Positions 1 through 6,824 of a DNA stretch of 39,970 nt are shown piece after piece. Source of the DNA: Fibrobacter sp. GTDB taxonomy: Bacteria > Fibrobacterota > Fibrobacteria > Fibrobacterales > Fibrobacteraceae. The position numbers and the translations under genes are program-made. Positions within the stretch are counted from its first letter, which is position 1; each line of letters starts with the position of its first letter. The notes beneath the pieces are model-generated. The model worked only from the letters and a program-made list of their open reading frames with translations, was not told the origin of the DNA and searched no databases. The stretch covers positions 1-39,970 of the forward strand of contig JAEDLI010000011.1 in NCBI GenBank assembly GCA_016295375.1. Direction: 5' to 3'.

Positions 1-518
1 TGTCGGTAGAGATTGATTTTGACAAGGATGATGATGAAGTCCCTGCTGAAAGCAGTTCTGATATTGAAATTTCTGCCGATATATCCAATATTAATATATC
101 CGTTCCAAATTTTGGAGGAACGGCGGAATTCATGAATTTATCCGTTTTAGAGCAGACTGATGAAGTTGTTTTAGATGACCTTGACGACAATATATCCAGT
201 ATTTCAACAACAGTTGAAAGTGCCCTGAATGAAGTTGATGATTTGCGGTTGTCTGGACTTGGCTTGAATGAGTCTCTTGATTCTGCTTCTGCATATTTTT
301 CTGGTGTCGGCTCAAATATACGGTCTTTGGTATATACGGCATTCGAGAACTATAGAGATGCATTGCCCGATGGGACAACATCTGTCCCCTTGGCTGCACT
401 TGTTTCTGGATTGAACACGAATCTCCCAGATCAGTTACCGTCAAATATTGGAAATCCCGTTTTTAGTGTCCCAAATAATGATACACTCAAGCTAGATTTT
501 GATGTTCTTGCCGCCTAG
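1..518 (+). CDS. Unknown protein, C-terminal part (5' end outside window)
   Basis: The reading frame is open from the first complete codon at base 3 to the TAG at 516-518, so the gene starts upstream of the window. About 171 residues are visible. They are acidic and rich in Ser, Asn, Asp and Leu, with an early run of Asp residues (DKDDDE) and no Cys, Trp or His. I see no membrane segment, catalytic motif or recognisable fold. The composition would suit a surface or secreted protein, but that is a guess. An internal ATG at 132 has no good ribosome site and is not needed, because the upstream codons are coding-like. The region is more A+T-rich than the metabolic genes further on. Function unknown. 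Confidence 0.6.
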   Translation, partial: SVEIDFDKDDDEVPAESSSDIEISADISNINISVPNFGGTAEFMNLSVLEQTDEVVLDDLDDNISSISTTVESALNEVDDLRLSGLGLNESLDSASAYFSGVGSNIRSLVYTAFENYRDALPDGTTSVPLAALVSGLNTNLPDQLPSNIGNPVFSVPNNDTLKLDFDVLAA

Positions 519-530
519 TGGGATAATTCC

Positions 531-563
531 ACACTTCACACTTCACACTACACACTTCACATT
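531..563. repeat. Short-word array (ACACTTCAC type)
   Basis: Thirteen bases after the preceding stop codon, the words ACACTTCAC, ACTTCACACT and ACACTTCAC follow each other at a spacing of 9-10 bases. The same word recurs at about 1567. It belongs to a set of short-period arrays seen between many genes in this window. No gene is visible between 519 and 804. Confidence 0.6.
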
Positions 564-703
564 GCTTCTGCGTTAGGGGGCGTCGCACCTTTGTGGCGAG
601 ACGCGCAAGCGGCTCGATGAGCCGAGCGTGCTCGGCGAGCAGCACCCGCCCCGGCCCATGGCTGACGCGGGGATGACAAGTTGGGGCCGGGGAACGCCCA
701 TAA
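564..703. repeat. G+C-rich hairpin-containing intergenic block
   Basis: This block is far richer in G+C than both flanks. It holds at least two perfect hairpins, CGGCTC-GAT-GAGCCG at 610-624 and TGCTC-GGC-GAGCA at 629-641. It starts with TCTGCGTTAGGGG and ends with GGGGAACGCCC. These two words reappear almost back to back at about 1583-1609, so the block looks like an expanded copy of the same dispersed repeat. No coding potential is seen. Confidence 0.5.
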
Positions 704-804
704 GAAAACAGATTTAGGTTATTGTCCTTATATATTCCCGAATATCTGAAATGGGGTGTTTGCTTTTTTGTGCAAAGAAAGGTATATTTTGGAAGAGGAT
801 TTCG

Positions 805-1263
805 ATGGAACGCTTGAAGATTTATTTGGACAACTGTTGCTATAATCGTCCTTACGACGACCAGTCTCAACTAAAGGTCAGTTTAGAGGCTCAGGCTAAA
901 TTGGAAATCTAACAGCAGATTCGTAATGGGGTGTTCGATTTGGTCACGTCGTATATTCTCGTTGCCGAAAATGCAGCCAACCGATTTGAGTCAAAAAGGA
1001 ACGATATCCAGGATTTTATAGATACTTACACGCATACGTATGTGAGTGAAAATGTTGATGGACAAGTAAAGTCTCTCGCAAAGGAAATTACGGCGACTGG
1101 CGTTAAATTGATGGATGCGTGTCATGTGGCAAGTTCAATTATAGCAGAATGTGATTATTTTTTGACGACCGACAAGCGCTTACTTAAATATCAAACCGAT
1201 AAAATCAAAATCCTTAATCCCATGACTTTCATTCTTGAAGTGGAGGAAAACCATGAGCCCTAG
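805..1263 (+). pseudogene. PIN-domain ribonuclease (VapC-like toxin), interrupted by one in-frame TAA
   Basis: From ATG 805 the frame reads KIYLDNCCYNRPYDD, the start of a PIN nuclease with its first acidic residue. It meets TAA at 910-912 (codon 36) and continues in the same frame, without another stop, to 1263. The second part carries the PIN core: the Lys-Leu-Met-Asp-Ala-Cys-His-Val-Ala helix and the strand ending FLTTDKRLLK. Read through, the product would be 152 residues, normal for the family. AGAGGA at 794-799 is a good ribosome site and TATATT at 783-788 a possible -10, so the expression signals are intact. A single CAA to TAA change would explain the break. Restart at GTG 931 could give a 110-residue remnant that lacks the first catalytic Asp. 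The gene overlaps the next start by 11 bases, like a toxin-antitoxin pair. Confidence 0.75.
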
Positions 1264-1486
1264 TTCTGTCGATGTCATTGAAAAAGGAATGCGTTGCCTA
1301 AGTGAAAACATGGGTGCAATGGAGGCTGAACTCTTTATAGCAACCCTGTTGCGAGAGCGCTTTGATTATACAAAGTGGCGTTCTTCTTTGGTGGACCGCG
1401 TCAAGACATTTGATGATTTGGACAAGTTTGTCCAGTCTTCCCGTGGCGTGACGAAATTTTCGGGAAATCCGAAAGTAGTCTTGTAA
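1253..1486 (+). CDS. Small partner protein of the PIN gene (putative antitoxin)
   Basis: A 77-residue protein. ATG 1253 was chosen because GGAGG sits at 1242-1246, seven bases upstream; an upstream TTG in frame has no such signal. The body AMEAELFIATLLRERFDYTKW resembles a family of small proteins that I recall encoded beside PIN genes with a KIYLDNCCYNRP start. That association comes from memory, not from a search. No helix-turn-helix or ribbon-helix-helix motif is obvious. The start lies inside the end of the PIN frame, which suggests coupled translation and an antitoxin role. The gene is intact although its toxin frame is broken, which fits loss of a toxin with its antidote retained. Confidence 0.65.
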   Translation: MSPSSVDVIEKGMRCLSENMGAMEAELFIATLLRERFDYTKWRSSLVDRVKTFDDLDKFVQSSRGVTKFSGNPKVVL

Positions 1487-1563
1487 GAGATTTCTTTGTT
1501 AATGCTGGTTTCGTTCTGTTCGTTGCGTTAAGGACTCTGACTAACCCGCCGATAAACAATCAT

Positions 1564-1612
1564 CCCACACTTCACACCCGCGTCTGCGTTAGGGGCAGGG
1601 GAACGCCCTTTG
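1564..1612. repeat. Compact copy of the G+C-rich flanking repeat
   Basis: Here ACACTTCACACC is followed directly by TCTGCGTTAGGGG and then GGGGAACGCCC. The same three words occur in the same order around 531-703, upstream of the PIN gene. The PIN pair therefore lies between two related repeat copies. Confidence 0.55.
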
Positions 1613-1632
1613 ACGGCAGGCACTTTTTTTGC

Positions 1633-1640
1633 TAAATTTG
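1633..1640 (+). promoter_or_regulatory. Possible promoter -10 region, TAAATTTG
   Basis: TAAATTTG fits the TAnnTTTG pattern known for Bacteroidota housekeeping promoters. It lies 24 bases before the chosen ATG at 1665, leaving a short leader that contains the AGGGG ribosome site. Confidence 0.4.
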
Positions 1641-1664
1641 CGTCCCTATTTCAGGGGATGCGCT

Positions 1665-3560
1665 ATGATGGATTTGTCTGTATTTTTCGATGGAATGTCC
1701 AAGCCCATGCTGCGTGAGGTCCACGCTACGGCATACGGCAAGAAGGGCCTGCTGAACAACGCCTTGATTCAGTCGGAGGTGGTGTCCTTTTATTCCAGCG
1801 AAGAACGCATGCAGTCTATCCGTCAAAAGCTGGAGAGCTGGCTGCGGCATTGCCTGGACCTGATTTACCTGAGCGGGAGCCGTGGGCTTTCTTACAACGA
1901 GCTGCGTCTTTCTGTGCCTGCGGCCAAGAGCGCCGAGCTCCAGAAGTTTCTGATTTCCCTTTGCCAGCAGTTTTTGGTGTGGCGTTCTTCGACGCCTACC
2001 GCCGTCGTGTATTACGGTTTTCGGAATTTCGAGGAGAACATCCGTTACGTTCCCGAACCGGTGGCCCCTTCCAAGGGCACTCACGTGGGTTACAGCGTCC
2101 TTTTGGACTGGCACGTTTGCAAGGTGCTGGGGCTTGCCCAGCGGGGCGAACTGAAGGTGAACGGCAACGGGACCCTGCACCGGCGCAGTCGGCAGCTCTG
2201 TCTGGATTCCTTTACGTCGGCTTCCAAGCTGTGGTCTAGCGCCGCCGAATCGGAACTGACCCTGATTTTCAGTTTCTTGACCCAGAACCGCTGGCTTTCC
2301 CTGGTGGGCACGAACCTTTACCCCTCGGAAAAGGCCCTGGATTTTTTGAAGAAGAACAGTTTCCGTCTGCACCAGGACATTCTCTCCTGGTGGCTGTGCG
2401 TCCGTTTCCAGAAAGACCGCATGCTCTGCAAGAGCCTTTTCAAGAACCTCTCCACGGTTACCTCTGTCCAGGACGCCGCCCAGATTTTCTGGGTGCTGGA
2501 CCCGACCTTCCGCATTCTGGACAAGAGCCGTCACCTGGGCTGGGAAAACCTGCCCCGCCCCCTGCGGGAGGCGTGGCTCCTGGGACTTGTGGACTTTACC
2601 CTCTCCGGGCAGAAGGGCGTGCACAAGGTGGAGCAGGTGACGCTGAACGCAAGCGGCCAGGAATGGCTGGAGACTTCGGTGATGCCCATGCCCGAGGCGT
2701 CCGTTTCGGTGCTCCCGAACTTTGACATCGTGGCTTCCGTAGGCACGTCGCCGAGAATCCTGTTCGTACTTTCGACCCTCGCGGTTTCCAAGAACGACGA
2801 GACCTTCCTCTGTTTCAGCCTGGACAAGGAGACTTACCTTTCCGGGCTCCGCAGCGGGTTTCCGGAATCGGAAATTGAGCATTTCCGGAACGGCGTCAAG
2901 ACTCCCGATAACGTGTCTTCGGCTCTGGACGAATGGAACGGTTCTTTTTACGGGGCCCGGGTCCGTACGGTGCGCCTGTTGAAGATTGACGACGCCAAGG
3001 CGCTGAACGAGCTTTCGGCTTTCCCGCAGTTCATGGAAAACGTGGAAGAGTTCATTCCGGGATACGGCTTCTTGATTAAGCCGGAGCGGGAAGAAGGCGT
3101 TTTCACCATTCTGGAAAGTTACGGTTTTTGCCCCAATGCCTCTCGCGCTCTGGAAAACGCAGAGAAGGCTCCTACGGAAGAGTGGCGCAAGGATTTCTGT
3201 ATCCCGCGCTACGAGGCGGGCACGCCGGACTACGAGCTGCGCGGCGCTCAGGACGAATCGTCCATGCAGTCTTCGCTGGACGCCACCAAGTACGGGAGTC
3301 TCTACCGCAAGCTGGATACCTTTGACCTGGTGAAGGTGCTTCGCTATGCGAAGGTGACGGGAACCCTGCTGGGTGCCCAGGTGAAAGACCCCGGCAAGCG
3401 CAGCGACAAGATGAAGGAAATCACCTTCTACGTGCATTCCCTGCACCTGTCCAAGGCGCCTTTCAACGCCGAAATTCAAGAAGTGGGCAGCGAAGAAAAC
3501 CATCCCTTGCTTCTCTCCTTTATCCAAGAAGTCAAGGTCATGCAGAAAAAATCCGTCTAG
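1665..3560 (+). CDS. Helicase-associated protein with XPB/Helicase_C_3-like domain
   Basis: A protein of 631 residues. The start is ATG 1665, because AGGGG at 1653-1657 is seven bases upstream; an in-frame TTG at 1629 overlaps the likely promoter. The middle third, from about VSVLPNFDIVASVG, then LCFSLDKETYLSGLRSG, then TPDNVSSALDEW, follows the pattern of the Helicase_C_3 domain. That domain is found next to or fused to XPB-type helicases. No Walker A or DEAD motif is present, so the protein is not a helicase by itself. The N-terminal part may be winged-helix-like. A role with an XPB helicase in DNA repair or transcription is inferred. It ends 23 bases from the convergent cytochrome gene. 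Confidence 0.6.
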   Translation: MMDLSVFFDGMSKPMLREVHATAYGKKGLLNNALIQSEVVSFYSSEERMQSIRQKLESWLRHCLDLIYLSGSRGLSYNELRLSVPAAKSAELQKFLISLCQQFLVWRSSTPTAVVYYGFRNFEENIRYVPEPVAPSKGTHVGYSVLLDWHVCKVLGLAQRGELKVNGNGTLHRRSRQLCLDSFTSASKLWSSAAESELTLIFSFLTQNRWLSLVGTNLYPSEKALDFLKKNSFRLHQDILSWWLCVRFQKDRMLCKSLFKNLSTVTSVQDAAQIFWVLDPTFRILDKSRHLGWENLPRPLREAWLLGLVDFTLSGQKGVHKVEQVTLNASGQEWLETSVMPMPEASVSVLPNFDIVASVGTSPRILFVLSTLAVSKNDETFLCFSLDKETYLSGLRSGFPESEIEHFRNGVKTPDNVSSALDEWNGSFYGARVRTVRLLKIDDAKALNELSAFPQFMENVEEFIPGYGFLIKPEREEGVFTILESYGFCPNASRALENAEKAPTEEWRKDFCIPRYEAGTPDYELRGAQDESSMQSSLDATKYGSLYRKLDTFDLVKVLRYAKVTGTLLGAQVKDPGKRSDKMKEITFYVHSLHLSKAPFNAEIQEVGSEENHPLLLSFIQEVKVMQKKSV

Positions 3561-3583
3561 TTCGGATTGAGTCGAAAGCGGGT

Positions 3584-4030
3584 TTAGGGCAGTGTCTGGG
3601 CGTAACCTGCGATGTCCACCATTTCGTCCAGCGTGAGCTCGTCGTAAAACGGTTCCATGCCCTCCCGGGTCTCGTCGCCGAAATTCATCTGGTACCAGAA
3701 TGTGGGCATGTCGTCCCGGGCCCTTTGCCCCAGGTAGGTGGGCTTTGCCTCCAATGGCGTGAAGTTGATTCGCCTGCCGTCGAGATTGTGGCAGCCCCTG
3801 CAGTTCTGGTAAAAGAGTTTTTTGCCCCGTTCCAGGTTTGCCCCTTTGATTTTTCCGTCTTTGTCCAGGAGCTTATAGACCAGGTAGGCCATGCGCTTGT
3901 CTTCTCTGGTGAGGGTGTCTCCGGGAGAGCCTGGCTCAGGCGCGTCTCCTGCAGGTGCCGGTTCTCCAAAAACCAGGCCGTAGCCTGCAAGACAGAGGGC
4001 GATTCCCAGGGTTCTGAACGAACGGCGCAT
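3584..4030 (-). CDS. Periplasmic class I c-type cytochrome
   Basis: A protein of 148 residues with a hydrophobic N-terminal export signal (about residues 8-21), a Pro/Gly-rich linker and one heme-binding motif, Cys77-Arg-Gly-Cys80-His81. Met108 in DMPTFW is the likely second heme ligand. The final segment, LDEMVDIAGYAQTLP, is the typical C-terminal helix of single-heme electron-transfer cytochromes. A role in periplasmic electron transfer is inferred; no oxidase, reductase or heme-maturation gene is nearby. This is unexpected if the organism is a strict anaerobe like rumen Fibrobacter. The promoter-like TATATT six bases before ATG, with no ribosome site, suggests a leaderless message. Confidence 0.85.
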   Translation of the reverse strand: MRRSFRTLGIALCLAGYGLVFGEPAPAGDAPEPGSPGDTLTREDKRMAYLVYKLLDKDGKIKGANLERGKKLFYQNCRGCHNLDGRRINFTPLEAKPTYLGQRARDDMPTFWYQMNFGDETREGMEPFYDELTLDEMVDIAGYAQTLP

Positions 4031-4036
4031 GGGGAG

Positions 4037-4042
4037 AATATA
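4037..4042 (-). promoter_or_regulatory. -10-like TATATT close to the cytochrome start
   Basis: Read on the minus strand, TATATT is followed by six bases (TCTCCC region) and then the ATG at 4030. Transcription would begin at or beside the start codon. No Shine-Dalgarno sequence is present. Confidence 0.5.
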
Positions 4043-4049
4043 GTAATTA

Positions 4050-4164
4050 GGGGCTAGGATCTAGGGGCTAGGATCTAGGGGTTTGGATTTAGGGATTTGG
4101 ATTTAGGGATTTGGATTTAGGGATTTGGATTTAGGGGTTTGGATTTAGGGGTTTGGATTTAGGG
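4050..4164. repeat. Tandem array of 14-bp units
   Basis: Two copies of GGGGCTAGGATCTA (4050-4063, 4064-4077) run, after GGG, into six units of the form (G/A)TTTGGATTTAGGG starting at 4081, 4095, 4109, 4123, 4137 and 4151. The 14-base spacing of the six units is exact. The exact reverse complement of the first unit, TAGATCCTAGCCCC, occurs at 30425-30438, so this is a dispersed family present in both orientations. Confidence 0.9.
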
Positions 4165-4198
4165 AGGTGTAGAATGTGCGGCTCGGGTCTTAAATGTT

Positions 4199-4265
4199 GT
4201 CATCCTCGCGGAGGCGAGGATCTGCTAGATTGCAGTAAGCGGATCCTCACCTGCGTGAGGATGAC
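4199..4265. repeat. REP-like double palindrome
   Basis: The left half pairs GTCATCCTCGC with GCGAGGATC (4199-4222). The right half pairs GGATCCTCAC with GTGAGGATGAC (4241-4265). The outer ends GTCATCCTC and GAGGATGAC also pair with each other. A single 24-base unit with compensatory changes is found at 24215-24238. The element looks like a repetitive extragenic palindrome; no mobilising transposase is visible in the window. Confidence 0.75.
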
Positions 4266-4275
4266 GAATTCATTT

Positions 4276-4311
4276 CTCATTCCTCACCACTCACAACTCA
4301 CTACTCACTCC
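4276..4311. repeat. Short-word array (ACTCACA type)
   Basis: Words of the type CTCACC, ACTCACA, ACTCACT and ACTCACT follow each other at 7-10 base spacing. With the 14-bp array and the double palindrome, it fills most of the 318-base gap 4031-4348, where no gene is visible. Confidence 0.6.
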
Positions 4312-4331
4312 CCCTCCTGTCCCTCATTTTA

Positions 4332-4337
4332 TATATT
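4332..4337 (+). promoter_or_regulatory. -10-like TATATT upstream of the CE2 gene
   Basis: TATATT ends 11 bases before ATG 4349, which would leave a leader of only about four bases. No ribosome site is seen. Confidence 0.4.
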
Positions 4338-4348
4338 GTTCAGCACAA

Positions 4349-5428
4349 ATGAACACGGAAAAAACGCACATCTCCTTTGCCGCCCTCTTGCTTTTGGCGT
4401 TCGGCTTTTTCACCTTCTCTTTCGGAGGTCCTATGAATCATCCCCTGTTGGAAAACGTTCTCTTGACGGGCCGCTGGCAAGTTTCGCCCCAGGCCCTTAC
4501 CGCAAGCGCTCCCGGAGTCATGGTCCAGTTTGCCGCTACCACGAAGGAACTTTCCTTTGACTTGGAAGGGGAGGCCCGCTACCGTCTGGATATCGACGGC
4601 AAGACCGCCGAGTATTTCGTCATCGACGCCCGCGAAACCCACAAGGTAAAAGTCCAGGGCGAAGGCGTCCACCAGTTCCGCCTGATCAAGGTCAGCGAGT
4701 CCAATCCGGGAAAGATCAACCTCTACGGTATCGACCTCGGCAAGGGGGGTAAGTTCGGACCGAAGCCTAAGGCTTCTAACCGCCGCATCGAATTTATCGG
4801 GGATTCCTACAGTGTAGGTTACGGCAACGAGGCGAACGGCCCCGAAGACGGAACCGTTTTCGAAAAGACCAATACTTCCAAGAGTTACGCCTTTTTGCTG
4901 GCCGACGGATACAAGGCGGACTTTCAGATTAACGCGGTGAGCGGCCGCGGCCTTGTCCGCAACTACGACGGGATTGTGCCCGACTGGCCTTTGAGCAGGC
5001 TCTACGACTACACCGTCTTTGGTGCGGCGGAACAGGGGGAATCCGAACTCTGGAATTTTGAGACCTTCCACCCCCAGGTCATCGTGATTTTTGTGGGCAT
5101 CAACGATTTTCAGGGCAATCCTCCCTACGCAGACCCTGCCGCCTTCAAGGCGACATACGACGCCTTGCTCGCCAAGCTCCGCAAACTGCACCCCGGTGTG
5201 AAGTTCCTGCTGGTATCTACCAAGACCTGGCCTAACGACGCCATGACTCCTGCGGTGCAACAGGTTTTCGAAGACCAGCAGGCGAAGGGCTTCAAGGACC
5301 TGGAGTACAAGTTGGTCCAGACTGAGAACACCGCGCTCCATGGTCACCCCTCCGCGCACTCTCAAAAAGAGCTTGCGCAGGCCCTCCGTTTCACGGTTGG
5401 ACGATTGGGAGGTTTTTTGAGCAGGTAA
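4349..5428 (+). CDS. Secreted carbohydrate esterase, CE2-type acetylesterase
   Basis: A protein of 359 residues with an N-terminal hydrophobic segment (about 9-25) serving as signal peptide or anchor. Next comes a beta-rich domain (about 35-130) and then an SGNH-hydrolase domain. Ser153 in GDSYSVGYG is the likely nucleophile. Gly250-Ile-Asn252-Asp replaces the usual G-T/X-N-D block, and His333 in HGHPSAH is the likely catalytic His. The domain order and GDS-x-x-x-GYGNE match family CE2, which removes acetyl groups from xylan and other plant polysaccharides. No Asp sits just before the catalytic His, as in some CE2 enzymes that work with a Ser-His pair. The role fits plant cell wall use, as does the GH74 enzyme in this window. 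Substrate not proven. Confidence 0.8.
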   Translation: MNTEKTHISFAALLLLAFGFFTFSFGGPMNHPLLENVLLTGRWQVSPQALTASAPGVMVQFAATTKELSFDLEGEARYRLDIDGKTAEYFVIDARETHKVKVQGEGVHQFRLIKVSESNPGKINLYGIDLGKGGKFGPKPKASNRRIEFIGDSYSVGYGNEANGPEDGTVFEKTNTSKSYAFLLADGYKADFQINAVSGRGLVRNYDGIVPDWPLSRLYDYTVFGAAEQGESELWNFETFHPQVIVIFVGINDFQGNPPYADPAAFKATYDALLAKLRKLHPGVKFLLVSTKTWPNDAMTPAVQQVFEDQQAKGFKDLEYKLVQTENTALHGHPSAHSQKELAQALRFTVGRLGGFLSR

Positions 5429-5488
5429 ACTCTTGTTTTCGCAATAGTTTTGTATTATTTTGAAAGCAAGTTTAACGGAATCTTTTAG

Positions 5489-6823
5489 ATGTCTTGGTTA
5501 ATGGAAAAGATATATGCCCTGTTCAGGATGAATATCCTGATTTTTGTGCTCCTTGCCGCTACGGTTATCGCCCTTACGGCTTACCACAAGGGGCTGAACG
5601 ACATTGTCTTCTTGAACCTTTCCGACTACCCCTACATTATCGCCCAGACGGACTCCGCCGACGGCGGTAATTCCGCAGTCAAACTGATCCGTACGGATTC
5701 TTCCGTGGTGGTGGACTACGAACTGCGGGAAGGCTACGCTTACCCCTTTGCGGGTATCAAGATTTTGCTGGGAGATGGCCAGACCAAAGGATTGGACCTT
5801 TCCCACTACGACAGCATTTTCGTGTGGATTAAGCCCCGCGGCGAAGGAACGGTGCGCCTCTACATGCGCAGCTACGACCCGTCCATTTACCGCGAAGGCG
5901 ACGAAAGTTCCCTGAAATTCAACGAACTGGAATTTTTCCCGCTAGAAGAAACCTACCCTGCGGTATTCGTGCCTCAGGAATTCCGCGTGGCGGGCTGGTG
6001 GGTGGCCCAGAACGAAATCAACGTGCACAAGGCCCGTGTGGATCTGTCCAACGTGCCCCTTATCGAAATCCAGACGGGTACCAACGCTCCCCTGGGCTAC
6101 GGCACCATGGAAATTCGCGGGCTCTGCTTCAAGGGCAAGAAGATTGCCTGGGCAGACCTGGTGACCATCATCGTCGCTATCTGGTTCGTGACCTTCCTCA
6201 TTATCCTGATTATCCGCTTCTTCGACTACAGCCGCGAACGGGCTTCCAACAAGAAAAAGCGCGAGGAGCTGGAAAAGAACCTGAAGGCCCTGGAAATCGA
6301 GAAGAGCGAATACGAAAAGTCCAGCAAGGAAGACCCGCTGACGGGTTGCCTGAACCGTGCGGGCTTCAGCAGCGTGCTTATGCGTGAACACGAAGAACTG
6401 GTAAAGAACGGAAGCCCCGTTTCCTTTGTGATTCTGGATATCGACCATTTCAAGAACGTGAACGACACCTGGGGCCACAATATCGGCGACGAGGTGCTGG
6501 TGAACCTCACCAAGCTTATCCAGGGCAAGATTCGTAACACCGACGCCCTGGTCCGCTGGGGTGGCGAAGAATTCGTGATCCTCTGCGGCGACACGCCTAT
6601 CCAGAACGCCCAGTTCCTGGCCGAAAAGCTCCGTCACGCCATCGAGACGACCCAGCTTATCAAGCAGCAGGTGGTTACTTGCTCCTTCGGTATCGCCGAA
6701 ATGGTTGCGGGCGAAGATCCCAAGCGCCTGTTCGAGCGTGCGGACAAGGCCCTGTATGCCTCCAAGCAGGCAGGCCGCAACCGTGTGACCAGCGCCACCT
6801 TCAAGAAGTCCGAATCCAGGTAG
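5489..6823 (+). CDS. Membrane-bound diguanylate cyclase (GGDEF)
   Basis: A protein of 444 residues: a membrane segment near 13-30, an extracytoplasmic sensor region of about 190 residues, a second membrane segment near 228-248, a charged coiled-coil linker (about 250-280) and a C-terminal GGDEF domain. The active-site motif is Gly358-Gly-Glu-Glu-Phe362. The metal-binding stretch ILDIDHFKNVND is intact, and Arg349-x-x-Asp352 five residues before GGEEF is a product-inhibition I-site. It should make cyclic di-GMP from two GTP under feedback control. The outer region resembles carbohydrate-binding-like sensor domains (VWIKPRGEGTVRLYMRSY), but its ligand is unknown. TATTAT at 5453-5458 may be its -10. 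It converges with hppA, one base apart. Confidence 0.92.
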   Translation: MSWLMEKIYALFRMNILIFVLLAATVIALTAYHKGLNDIVFLNLSDYPYIIAQTDSADGGNSAVKLIRTDSSVVVDYELREGYAYPFAGIKILLGDGQTKGLDLSHYDSIFVWIKPRGEGTVRLYMRSYDPSIYREGDESSLKFNELEFFPLEETYPAVFVPQEFRVAGWWVAQNEINVHKARVDLSNVPLIEIQTGTNAPLGYGTMEIRGLCFKGKKIAWADLVTIIVAIWFVTFLIILIIRFFDYSRERASNKKKREELEKNLKALEIEKSEYEKSSKEDPLTGCLNRAGFSSVLMREHEELVKNGSPVSFVILDIDHFKNVNDTWGHNIGDEVLVNLTKLIQGKIRNTDALVRWGGEEFVILCGDTPIQNAQFLAEKLRHAIETTQLIKQQVVTCSFGIAEMVAGEDPKRLFERADKALYASKQAGRNRVTSATFKKSESR

Positions 6824-6824
6824 G

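Noticed and set aside
1632..3527. Antisense open frame of about 630 codons opposite the helicase-associated gene
   Set aside because: Low-complexity, Gln/His/Arg-rich translation with no motif. The plus-strand gene has a ribosome site and domain pattern.
4050..4164. CRISPR or telomere-like array
   Set aside because: There are no spacers, and the 14-bp period with TTTAGGG-like content lies inside a chromosome-like gene context.
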